From Ilex aquifolium (Eukaryota > Streptophyta > Magnoliopsida > Aquifoliales > Aquifoliaceae): a stretch of DNA of 64,000 bases. Location of the stretch: NCBI GenBank assembly GCA_951799425.1, contig OX637410.1:6138001-6202000 (forward strand), read 5' to 3'. Below the pieces are notes generated by a model. It saw only the letters and a list, made by a program, of their open reading frames with translations, ran no database searches and was not told the DNA's origin. The translations under genes were made by a program, and so were the position numbers. Of this stretch, positions 34,556-44,866 are shown one piece after another (the first letter of the stretch is position 1; the number at the start of each line of letters is the position of its first letter).

Positions 34556-36144
34556 GGGGGAAAAATTAGATTTTTCCCCATTGTTCAGCCGGTTTCAGCC
34601 GATAGAGAGAAAGAGGGAGAAAAGAGAGAAAAACTCACCTTCTCTCTACGATCTACGGCGCTACGGACCTCGAATCCACGCAAGCCAAGAATTAAAGTCG
34701 CTCTACTCATCGAGGGCTACGCAGCTATACCAAAAAGCGCAAGTTTTACCGAAGATTAAGGTACGGGATTTTCGAGAAGTGAGGGTTTTTGGCTTGAATC
34801 GGGTCTTGGAACTTCCCTTGGTCGTTCCTCACGCTTCAAGAAGTAGGGTTTCTTCCTACTAAGGTTTATTCCATGCCTATAATGTTTTTATGGAATGGGT
34901 AGGATGATAGCCTATGTGTCTCTTGCCTATTGTTGTGAAATTGGGTGAATTGGGTATTGAAATGGGTAAAGGAAATCCTAACTTGGATGAATATTTAGAA
35001 GTTACTAATTGTGATTTCTATGAATTGGATATGTGAAATGAACCCAATGTAAATTCATGTGTTATATGAAATTGTGGGCGTGTTATGTGTTTATATATAT
35101 GCCATGAAATTTTAGTATGTTGATAACATGCTTGGAATTTGTATTATGGGAATTATATGCTTTTGATATGATTTTGCCATGGAATATGAGAAATGTGTTG
35201 AGAATGTTCATATGTCACTCATATCATATCGAACATTGTATTGGTGTTGCAATGGAGCACCACATTTCATATGCACGGGAATATCGCATTTTAGGAGGTG
35301 TGTGTGCATGGTTATTTGTCTTCACCACACATGGTGGATGACGAGTGAGCTCGGGTAATATGGGTCGATGACCTAGACGAGTTGAATGGTTTATATGTTG
35401 ATAGGGTTGGGGTAGCAAGAAGGGCTAGAAAATCCCTCGGGTGAGAGACCCGGTGATTGGATACGCACTCCGTTGGTATAAGAGCCCATAAAGTGTGTCG
35501 GTGTACGCGGAACCGTTGGTGGAAGTCCATGAATTCCGTGTAGGTTGGGTGACCTTTGGTGTGAGTCCATGAACATCCACCCCTTACAAAGACCCTAGAA
35601 TGAAATGTCATTTGATGTGGAACATAAATGACGGATTGGTACACATTGGCACTTGCATGTGTAGAGGAGCCGGGAAGGGCTCGGTTGATGTGCATGAGTG
35701 AGTCTCACCTCATTTCGTAGCATGGCATTACATGTTTCAACATGGAATATATTCTTGTTGTGGATTGTTGATTGATAGCATGTGACATTTCATATGCATT
35801 TAGGTTGGGGAGTAGCCTCTTTAGGAGATACCCTATTGAGCGTGGCTCACCCTTTATGGGAAAAACATTTCAGGTGTGGGTTTTGCTCCGGCGGATGGCT
35901 CATTTGGAGAGCATCAAGCATGAAGGGGGCCGGCTTGTGGCCTTAGTTTAAGTTTTGTCAAAACCTTTAACAAAATTCCATTTTGATGTATATATATTAT
36001 GGAATGAATTGTAATAGAGATTGTATGAGTTGGGTATTATATGGAAAATCTCATTAAACATGTATTGAATGAGTTTGGAGTGTATGCGGTAGCTTTAAGG
36101 ATGGTTTGGAGGGGAAAGAAATCCATTTTTATGCTCACAGTCTG

Positions 36145-36543
36145 AAAACCTACCGGAAGGTGTGTGTCGGCCTTCCGGAAGGTTTTGCTAAAAACCCCAG
36201 CTTGCCTTGCTCACAGCTAATACCTTCCGGAAGGTTTTGCCCACTGGAATGAACCTTCCGGAAGATTTTAGCTACTGGAGAAAAACCTACCGGAAGGACT
36301 TGTCTACTGGAATGGACCTTCCGGAAGGTTTTGCCTTGGGTTTCTTTTTGACTGCCGAGTTCTTCCGGAAGGTTTTGTTTTCTGGAATGAACCTTCCGGA
36401 AGGTTTTGGCTACTGGAATGGACCTTCCGGAAGGTTTTTGCTACTGATGTCGACCTTCCGGAAGTTCTTGAAATTGATCCTTTTCATGTAACAGTTCCTT
36501 CAGCGACCTTCCGGTAGGTGTATATCGACCTTCCGGAAGGTTT
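36145..36543. repeat. Palindrome array CTTCCGGAAG, solo LTR H
   Basis: About a dozen units of AACCTTCCGGAAGGTT type with spacers such as TTGCCTACTGGAATG. The unit and spacers closely resemble the array in the Athila-like element I, although H is Tekay-like. Confidence 0.85.
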
Positions 36544-36782
36544 TTCCAAAAACTTGAAATTTTCAAAATGCTTAGCCATGCTTTTGGGCTTTGTTTTCTT
36601 TGGTTTCTATGACATAAATGGACATAAATGAAGGTATAATTGACCTTGTGGATGGTAAATCCGATTAAAAGCATGTGAGTGACGTGGTGTCGGGTTATAC
36701 GACTATCACGAGTATTTCCGCAGGTTGACGGATGGTCAACGGTTAATAAAGGACCCCGGAAATTTGGGGCGTCACAACAAGA

Positions 36783-37013
36783 GTGAGAGGTTCCTTGTAA
36801 GGATGCTCACCCCTTCCCAAGAGGTTCCTTATAAGGATGCTTGGGAAGCCATGTAATGATTTGTGAGAGGTTCCTTATAAGGATGCTCACCCCTTCCCAA
36901 GAGGTTCCTTATAAGGATGCTTGGGAAGCCATGTAATGAATTGTGAGAGGTTCCTTGTAAGGATGCTCACCCATTCTCAAGAGGTTCCTTGTAAGGATGC
37001 TTGAGAATCAAAG
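36783..37013. repeat. 80-bp tandem repeat, G 5' LTR (three units)
   Basis: Units start at 36783, 36863 and 36943. Each holds two copies of the 12-bp palindrome TCCTTATAAGGA or its TCCTTGTAAGGA variant. Confidence 0.9.
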
Positions 37014-37687
37014 ATGATCTAAACGGAGGTGGAGGTTACCCTAAAGTATGCCACCTACCGAAAGAATTGTTGGAAACTGTGTATGGTGGACTGGATTATA
37101 TTTGGAAATGGTTTGCTAACTCTATAGTGGTTTCACTTATTCATTCAATTACTGTTGTTCCTTAAACTTGAGATCTACTAAAATGTCCATGTTTTACTTC
37201 AAATATTATATATGCTATTTGTGAAATGAGACCGGCCATTTTATATGCTTTTATAAACCTTGTTAGAGTTTGGGAGGAATGTTGCTACAGAGCTTCGTGC
37301 TCACCCCCTACAAACAACATATTTCAGGTCTTTGTCTAGAGGAGGAGCTCGGAACTGACGAGCCGGGACATTGGGAAGCTCCCGTAGAAGGGAACGTGGA
37401 CCCCGAGGTGGACGCATAGAGTGACCTCCTTTCCTTTTTGTACTAGACTAGGATATTCATTTTGAACCTTGTAAGGTCTAGTTTTCTTTTGTTATTTCCG
37501 CTGCGCTGCATTATGTGATTTTTGGAATGTAAAGGCCAAAATGGGTCTATTCTTTTGGGATAATACTGTAAATTTTATGGATGACTTTATGAAGTCTTAT
37601 TTATTGATGGATTATTCTAGTGCTCTCATGATGTGAATATTTTAGAATGTAATGTCGTCCAGGGTGTGTTTTGGGGTGTTACAAAGT

Positions 37688-37699
37688 TGGTATCAGAGC
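37688..37699 (+). other. Primer-binding site (initiator tRNA-Met), element G
   Basis: TGGTATCAGAGC, exact match to the usual chromovirus primer site, four bases after the LTR. The leader runs on to the gag ATG at 37885 with no other ORF of note. Confidence 0.9.
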
Positions 37700-37884
37700 C
37701 TAGGCTTTAGGTCTTACATGTGAGCTGTAGGTTATGGATTACCACTAGAGATGTAGGTTTAGGGTGGAGGAAATTGTTACGTTAAATTTTGTATATGCCT
37801 TGTGCTTAAATCAAGACATCCTACATATCACTGTAGTTTATATCTGGCACATCAAGGGAACTAAATTATGGATTGATGTGCAGG

Positions 37885-38859
37885 ATGGACGGGACACGGG
37901 GACGCGGACGTGGGCGTGGCCGTGGAGGTCAATCGAATCCACCACCACCACCACCTCCGGATGCCATGCAAGGCATTTACCAATACTTGAGGGAGCTCAC
38001 CACTTTGGTACAAAACCAAAATGGTAACAACAACCACAATGGTGGAGCTCATCCTCTCGCTCAAGTACCGGGCAATGAGAACGGAGACCGAAGGATGATA
38101 GCTCTTCGGGAATTCTTACGACAAAGACCACCCAACTTCCAAGGGAGCTCCAATCCTTTGGAGGCGGATAGATGGATTCGCCGAGTGAAGAAGATCTGTG
38201 ACGGCATGGGAGTTGCCGAGGAGTTGAGAGTGGGTTTGGCGACCTACCTGTTTGAAGGGGAGGCCGACTATTGGTGGGATGCCATAAAGAGGAGAAGGGA
38301 CACCGACATACTCACTTGGGAAGAATTCGATCAACTTTTCCAAGATAAATATTTCCCTGAATCAGTCAAAGACCGAATGAAGGCGAATTTTCTTGCATTA
38401 CGACAAGGTGGTATGACCGTGGCTGATTATGAGAGGCGGTTCGACGAGCTCTCCCGTTATGCTACGGGATTTATATCTATTGAGGCCGACAGGGCCAAGC
38501 GCTTCGAGCAGGGTCTGAGGCCGGCTATTAGGGAGAAGTTGGTGGCTCTCAGGATCCGTGAATTTGGGGACTTGGTGGACAGAGCTGCACTGGTAGAGAG
38601 AGACATAGAGGATAACCAGCGACGACAGGGCTTCTCGAGAGGAGGTCCGATACGGACGGGTGCTAGCACTAGTGGGGCACAGAGACCGACACCATACCGT
38701 CGCCTAGATCAGACAGGGGGACAGCGACTTTTGACAGCCCAAGGAGAGGGAGACACTCAGACTAGAGCCAGTTTTATCCCACGATCCTGCTTTGCATGCG
38801 GAGGTGTGGGACATCTTCGGATGCATTGCCCAGTCTATCCACCTCAGGGGCCGATCTAG
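37885..38859 (+). pseudogene. Gag of Tekay-like element G
   Basis: Nucleocapsid/capsid polyprotein that would assemble the particle. The frame is open upstream, but the ATG at 37885 (MDGTRGRGRGRGRGG) fits the arginine-glycine-rich Gag start of this lineage. A polyproline run follows, then the capsid-like domain (EADRWIRRVKKI ... YWWDAIKRR ... FLALRQGGMTVADYERRF), and a CCHC zinc knuckle CFACGGVGHLRMHC near the end. It stops at TAG 38857-38859; the same frame continues into protease, so this stop probably broke a single gag-pol frame (CAG to TAG would explain it). About 324 residues. Confidence 0.85.
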
Positions 38860-41800
38860 ATCGCTAGACAGGTACTAGCAGCCCAACCACCACCACCGAG
38901 GCCTGCACCACAGCGACCGATACAAGCTCACGCCCCCGGCGGCGCCAACCAAGGGCGAGTATTTGCTTTGACTCAGCCGGAGGAGGACATTGCCAACGCC
39001 GTTGTGGAAGGTATCGTCCTTATTTATAATTCTTGGGCCCGCATATTATTTGACCCCGGTGCAACACACTCATTTGCACGCACGACATACGCACTTGATT
39101 TGGGATTGAGTTTCGCGAAGTTAGAGCATGTTATGAACATTAGCTTGCCCACGGGAGAACGGTTAGACTCTAGCCGAGTCTGCAAGGATTGCGTGCTTCG
39201 CATTGGGGAGCACGAATTGATTGTGGATTTGATTGCTTTAGAGATAAAGGGGTATGATGTGATTTTCGGGATGAACTTGTTGTCTGCTTTCCGGGCGGTA
39301 ATGGATTGTTTCCGCAAGCGGATTACATTTCAGTTACCGGGAGGAGTCATTTTTAGTTTTGTGAATAACCGAGATTCTTTCCATCCATTTCCTACTACGG
39401 GTAGTAGATTCTTAAAAGCGAAAGCGGGAAGTCAATTGAGTTTCTTAGCTAGCTTGATGGGAGATAACAAGGATAAACTCCACACGGATGTGGTGTTAAT
39501 TGTATCGAAGTTTTCAGATGTTTTTCCCGAGGAATTACCCGGATTACCGCCACATAGGGAAATAGAATTCAAGATCGATCTCTATCCGGGAACTGAACCC
39601 ATATCTATTGCTCCCTACCAGATGGCACCTTTGGAGTTGAAGGAGCTAAGGAAGCAGTTGGATCATTTGTTGGCGATTGGGTTTATCCGTCTAAGCACTT
39701 CACCCTGGGGAGCCCCGGTCCTCTTTGTGAAGAAAACGGATGAGACTCTACGGTTGTGCACGGATTACCGGAGGTTGAATCGGGTTACCGTGAAGAATAA
39801 GTATCCGTTGCCGAGAATTGATGACTTATTTGATCAGTTGAAGGGTTCAAAGTATTACTCCAAGATTGATCTTCGCACGGGGTATCATCAGCTGCGGATT
39901 AAGGAGGAGGATATTCCTAAGACTGCTTTCCGTACCCGGTATGGTCATTTCGAGTATACGGTGATGCCGTTCGGATTGACTAATGGCCCCGCAGCCTTCA
40001 TGGATTTGATGCACAGAGTCTTCCGGCCTTACCTCGATCAATTTGTCATTGTGTTTATTGATGACATATTGGTTTACTCACAGACTCAGGATGAACATGC
40101 TCGTCATCTCTCTATGGTGCTACAAACATTGAGAGAACATAAGTTATATGCAAAGATGAGCAAGTGTGAGTTTTGGATGAAGGAAGTGAAGTTCCTTGGC
40201 CATGTTGTGTCCGAGCAAGGAGTAGCGGTTGATCCCGCAAAGATTCAGGCCGTGATGAAATGGGAACCACCGAAAAACGTGACAGAAGTACGGAGTTTCT
40301 TGGGGTTAGCCGGCTATTATCGTAGGTTTGTGGAAGGATTCTCCAAGCTTGCGATGCCGATGACTCGCCTTACAAAGAAGGGGGATAAATTTTCGTGGAC
40401 ACAAGCGTGTGAACTAGCTTTCCGCACCTTGAAGGAGAAGTTGACGACGACACCTATCCTCATCATTCCGAGTAGTGGGGAAGGCTACGATGTCTACACC
40501 GATGCTTCACTAAGAGGCTTGGGATGCGTTCTAATGCAAGGAGGGAAGGTAGTGGCTTATGGCTCGAGGCAACTCAAGGTGCATGAGCAGAATTATCCCA
40601 CACACGACTTGGAGATAGCTGCGGTGGTGTTTGCTCTTAAGTTGTGGAGATGTTATTTATACGGGGAGAAATTTCAAGTGTTCTCGGACCATAAAAGCCT
40701 CAAGTATATCTTCACACAGAAAGACTTGAATCTCCGGCAGAGAAGGTGGATTGAGTACTTGGAAGATTATGAGTTCACGCTCAACTACCATCCGGGGAAG
40801 GCCAATTTAGTTGCCGACGCTCTTAGCAGGAAGTCTCGGGGTGAAATCAATTCTCTTGCGGTAAATAGGTGGAAAATGATTGATGCATTAGAGGAGTACG
40901 ATCTATGGGTGGATGGACCGGAGTATCAACCCTATATATTCAACCTTATAGCTCAACCGACGCTTCTGCAACGAGTGGTGGAGTTGCAATGCCTGGATTC
41001 GGAACTCGATTTGATTAGAGCCCGATTGGAGAATGGAGAAGTGATGGAAGGATGGTCTTGGAAAAATGGAGAGTTGAGATATGGGGATAAGCTATGTGTT
41101 CCCAATGATTCGTCCGTAAAGGAGGAAATACTTGGAGAGTGCCATCGCTCCAAGTTTGCTATCCACCCCGGTAGTACAAAGATGTATAGGGACATGAAGT
41201 GTCAATACTGGTGGAGGGGAATGAAGCGAGATGTGGCCAAGTATGTGGCAAAATGTGCGGTGTTCCAGCAAGTGAAGATTGAGCATTAAAGGCCAAGAGG
41301 AGTCCTACAGTCTTTGCCTATTCCAGAGTGGAAGTGGGATCACATCACCATGGACTTCGTGTCGGGTTTACCACGGACGTTGCGTGGGCATAATGCAGTG
41401 TGGGTCATTGTGGATAGACTCACCAAGTCCGCTCACTTTTTGGGTATGAAGACCACGGATACATTCGAGACCTTGAGCTAGCTGTATATCCGTGAGATAG
41501 TGAGATTACACGGCGTTCCGCTCTCGATCGTGTCGGATCGTGACTCTAGGTTTGTGGCGAGATTCTGGCAGAGTCTACAATAAGCGATGGGGACGGAGTT
41601 ACATTTCAGTACGGCTTTTCATCCCTAAACGGATGGCCAATCCGAGAGGGTGATCCAGATTGTGGAGGATATGTTACGCACTTGCGCGTTGGACTTCAAG
41701 GGGAGTTGGAGCGACCACTTACCGTTGGTGGAGTTTGCTTACAACAACAGCTATCAGGAAAGTATTGGGATGGCACCGTATGAAGCATTGTATGGAAGAC

Positions 41801-42393
41801 CATGCCGATCACCGACGTGTTGGTTAGAAGCCGGTGAGAGTAGTTTGTTGGGACCGGACATTGTTCGAGAAACTATGGAGAAGATTCAACTTATTCGAGA
41901 GAGGCTACGGACGGCGCAAAGTAGACAGAAGAGCTATGCAGACCACAGACGAAGACCCTTAGAATTCAAGGTGGGAGACTACGTATTTCTCAAGGTGTCA
42001 CCCAAGAAGGGCGTGTTTCGATTCGGCAAGAAGGGGAAGCTAGCGCCAAGATATACCGGACCGTTTGAGATAATCAAAGCGATAGGCAAGGCGGCATACC
42101 AACTTCGACTACCAGCCCAGCTATCCGGAGTACATGATGTGTTCCACGTGTCCATGTTGAGAAGGTGTCACTCGGATGCAACTCCAGTCGTGAACTTGGA
42201 GGAGATTGAAATCCAAGACGGAGCAACCTACGAAGAACAACCGGTAGAAATTCTCGACACCAAGGAAAAAGTGCTTCGCAACAAAGTTATCAGATTGGTA
42301 AAGGTTCGGTGGCAACACCATGGAGTGGAGGAAGCTACATGGGAACCGGAGCAAGAAATGCGGGAGAAGTATCCATATTTGTTCGCTACTTGA
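38860..42393 (+). pseudogene. Pol of Tekay-like element G: protease, RT, RNase H, integrase, chromodomain
   Basis: One frame continuous with gag. Protease motif FDPGATHSF at about 39046 (usual DSGA has P for S). RT is long and open: [15 protein letters not shown], catalytic FIDD at 40053-40064. RNase H has YTDAS and [13 protein letters not shown]. Integrase follows with TMDFVSGLP and [10 protein letters not shown] but is closed by TAA 41287, TAG 41479, TAA 41581 and TAA 41626. The first and last stand where the family has Gln (EHQRP, HPQTDGQ). The 3' part from about 41650 is open and ends in a chromodomain (VRWQHHGVEEATWEPE) expected to guide insertion to heterochromatin. No frameshift found; inactive because of the stops. 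Confidence 0.9.
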
Positions 42394-42396
42394 GGT

Positions 42397-42434
42397 AAGT
42401 TTCGAGAACGAAACTTTCTTTAAGGGGGGTGGAT
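42397..42434 (+). other. Polypurine tract with hairpin, element G
   Basis: AAGTTTCG-AGAA-CGAAACTT (42397-42416) followed by AAGGGGGGTGGAT (42422-42434) abutting the 3' LTR. Confidence 0.85.
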
Positions 42435-44594
42435 TGTAACACCCCGCATTTTCTTTTATATATATGTATATAGATATATAGTAAATAATGGTAGTAAAAA
42501 AAATGTGGATATGTGTAAGGATGTAAGGATAAATTATATAGATTGTAATAGTAGGAGAAATGCTAGAGATAAATATGGATTGGGAAGTTGGAGTTTCCAA
42601 GACGTTTAAACTTGGAAAGGGTGACTAGACGAATTTCTAAATATTTTTAGGTCAAAATAAGGTGTCCATTGAATCCGGAAGGTCGAACAACCTTGGGAGA
42701 AATAATATGAGGTGTATTGAAAGTTAGGAAGTATTCCGGAGTGAAAACACACTTAGAGAAAATTTGGGTAAAAAGGAGTTAGGACACCTTCTAGTATTTT
42801 GGTCATAACTTTGTATCCTAATGTCCAATTGATCTGCAATTTCGACAGTAGATAGTAGACATCTAGGGCTACAAAAGTGTATGTCATGAAAATTTTCCAA
42901 TTCGACCTCTAAATGGGTCAAAACTTCCCTGGAAGTCGAAGTAGCCGAAGTGTACCGGTACCGCGTACCGGTACGATTTATCTGACGCCCGCCGAACAGT
43001 AAAAATCGGGATTTTGGTGTTTTAAAACACCATTTTTAGCCTCATTTGCCCCATTCTTCATCTCCACTCTCACACTAAAAACTTTACAACCCTAGGAGAG
43101 AAAGAAAGGAAGAGAGAAACTCAAGATCAAAAGGGGAAAAACACAAGGTTAAAGGGTGATTCAAGGATCAAACCCTAGAGTTTTCAAGAACATCAAGGTA
43201 GGGGTTTTCTCTCACTCTCTTACATTGAGGTTAGGGTATTTATATATGTATGTTTTGGCTATCAATGGTATATATATGCTATGAAATCATCCTCTCTTAG
43301 GCTTTTTGGCAAATATTACATGTTTTGAACAAAGCTAGGGTTTAATACCCATGAAATTTCTTCTCTAGTTTTAAAATCCTCATTTTTGGAGAGTGATGTA
43401 TTTCTTTCTTAAATGCTTTCTTTATTATGGATTTTCGAACCCTTAGTGCTTTGTGTTGGGTAGAACAATGATGTTATTGTGATCTCATGTATTTTCTTTG
43501 TTAGTTGTGGAATTATTACATGATATATTTTGGGGGATTTTGGATAGATGATTGTAAATTGAAATCAATATTGGAATTGTAAGCTTGGTTGAGGTTGTTT
43601 GTGATACACAAGAGTGAGAGGTTCCTTGTAAGGATGCTCACCCCTTCCCAAGAGGTTCCTTATAAAGATGTTTGGGAAGCCATGTAATGATTTGTGAGAG
43701 GTTCCTTATAAGGATGCTCGCCCCTTCCCAAGAGGTTCCTTATAAGGATGCTTGGGAAGCCATGTAATGAATTGTGAGAGGTTCCTTATAAGGATGCTCA
43801 CCCCTTCCCAAGAGGTTCCTTATAAGGATGCTTGGGAAGCCATGTAATGATTTGTGAGAGGTTCCTTGTAAGGATGCTCACCCATTCTCAAAAGGTTCCT
43901 TGTAAGGATGCTTGAGAATCAAAGATGATCTAAACGGAGGTGGAGGTTACCCTAAAGTATGCCACCTACCGAAAGAATTGTTGGAAACTGTGTATGGTGG
44001 ACTGGATTATATTTGGAAATGGTTTGCTAACTCTATAGTGGTTTCACTTATTCATTCAATTACTGTTGTTCCTTAAACTTGAGATCTACTAAAATGTCCA
44101 TGTTTTACTTCAAAGATTATATATGCTATTTGTGAAATGAGACCGGCCATTTTATATGCTTTTATAAACCTTGTTAGAGTTTGGGAGGAATGTTGCTACA
44201 GAGCTTCGTGCTCACCCCCTACAAACAACATATTTCAGGTCTTTGTCTAGAGGAGGAGCTCGGAACTGACGAGCCGGGACATTGGGAAGCTCCCGTAGAA
44301 GGGAACGTGGACCCCGAGGTGGACGCATAGAGCGACCTCCTTTCCTTTTTGTACTAGACTAGGATATTCATTTTGAACCTTGTAAGGTCTAGTTTTCTTT
44401 TGTTATTTCCGCTGCGCTCCATTATGTGATTTTTGGAATGTAAAGGCCAAAATGGGTCTATTCTTTTGGGATAATACTGTAAATTTTATGGATGACTTTA
44501 TGAAGTCTTATTTATTGATGGATTATTCTAGTGCTCTCATGATGTGAATGTTTTAGAATGTAATGCCGTCCAGGGTGTGTTTTGGGGTGTTACA
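42435..44594 (+). repeat. 3' LTR of element G
   Basis: 2160 bp with perfect 11-bp terminal inverted ends TGTAACACCCC...GGGGTGTTACA. Contains the 70-bp module (42804-42873), one palindrome pair (42952-42974) and a four-unit 80-bp tandem repeat (43614-43920). The right flank CAAAA (44595-44599) is probably the target duplication in gag of element E; its left partner was lost with the 5' LTR start. Confidence 0.9.
43614..43920. repeat. 80-bp tandem repeat, G 3' LTR (four units)
   Basis: Units start at 43614, 43694, 43774 and 43854, one more than in the 5' LTR. Each carries two TCCTTATAAGGA-type palindromes. Confidence 0.9.
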
Positions 44595-44599
44595 CAAAA

Positions 44600-44866
44600 G
44601 TCTCACCTAATGCCATATTGGAAAAAGAGAAAGAGACTAAGGATGACTCTAAGGGGGGTGAGGTGAGTGAGAAAGAAAAAAATGTTGATGTGAATGTGCA
44701 AGCATGTCCCATTTCGGCCCCTGTTCCCAATTGTTTGAAGCCACCCATGAAGGTGGCAAATTATTCTGACATTATTGAGATGTTCAGGCAGGTTAAGATC
44801 AACATCCCGCTCCTCGATGCTATCAAGCAAATCCCTTTATGTGCCAAGATCTTGAAAGATCTGTGA
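44600..44866 (+). pseudogene. Gag C-terminal part of element E, resumed after insertions
   Basis: Continues the frame of 24221-25577 after about 19 kb of inserted elements. It is lysine- and glutamate-rich, then LKPPMKVANYSDIIEMF and the linker into protease ([14 protein letters not shown]). Closed by TGA 44864-44866, where I has Cys; the same frame then runs straight into pol, which shows that gag and pol form one ORF in this family. Confidence 0.8.

Larger units (their letters stand above)
34154..36781 (+). mobile_element. Solo Tekay-like LTR (H) with ACAAG target duplication
   Basis: LTR 34159-36776 (2618 bp), TGTAAAACCC...GCGTCACA, flanked by ACAAG at 34154-34158 and 36777-36781. No primer site or polypurine tract adjoins it. 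A TATA box lies at 34548-34555 and a CTTCCGGAAG array at 36145-36543. It belongs to a different subfamily from F and G. Confidence 0.9.
33426..37683 (+). repeat. 5' LTR of element G, truncated at its start and split by solo LTR H
   Basis: Bases 33431-34158 and 36782-37683 together match 42952-44594 of the 3' LTR. The first roughly 515 bp of the LTR are missing; it begins inside the palindrome array (33426-33520) right beside element F. It ends ...GGGGTGTTACA at 37683, next to the primer site. An 80-bp tandem repeat occupies 36783-37013. Solo LTR H interrupts it at 34159-36776. Confidence 0.85.
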
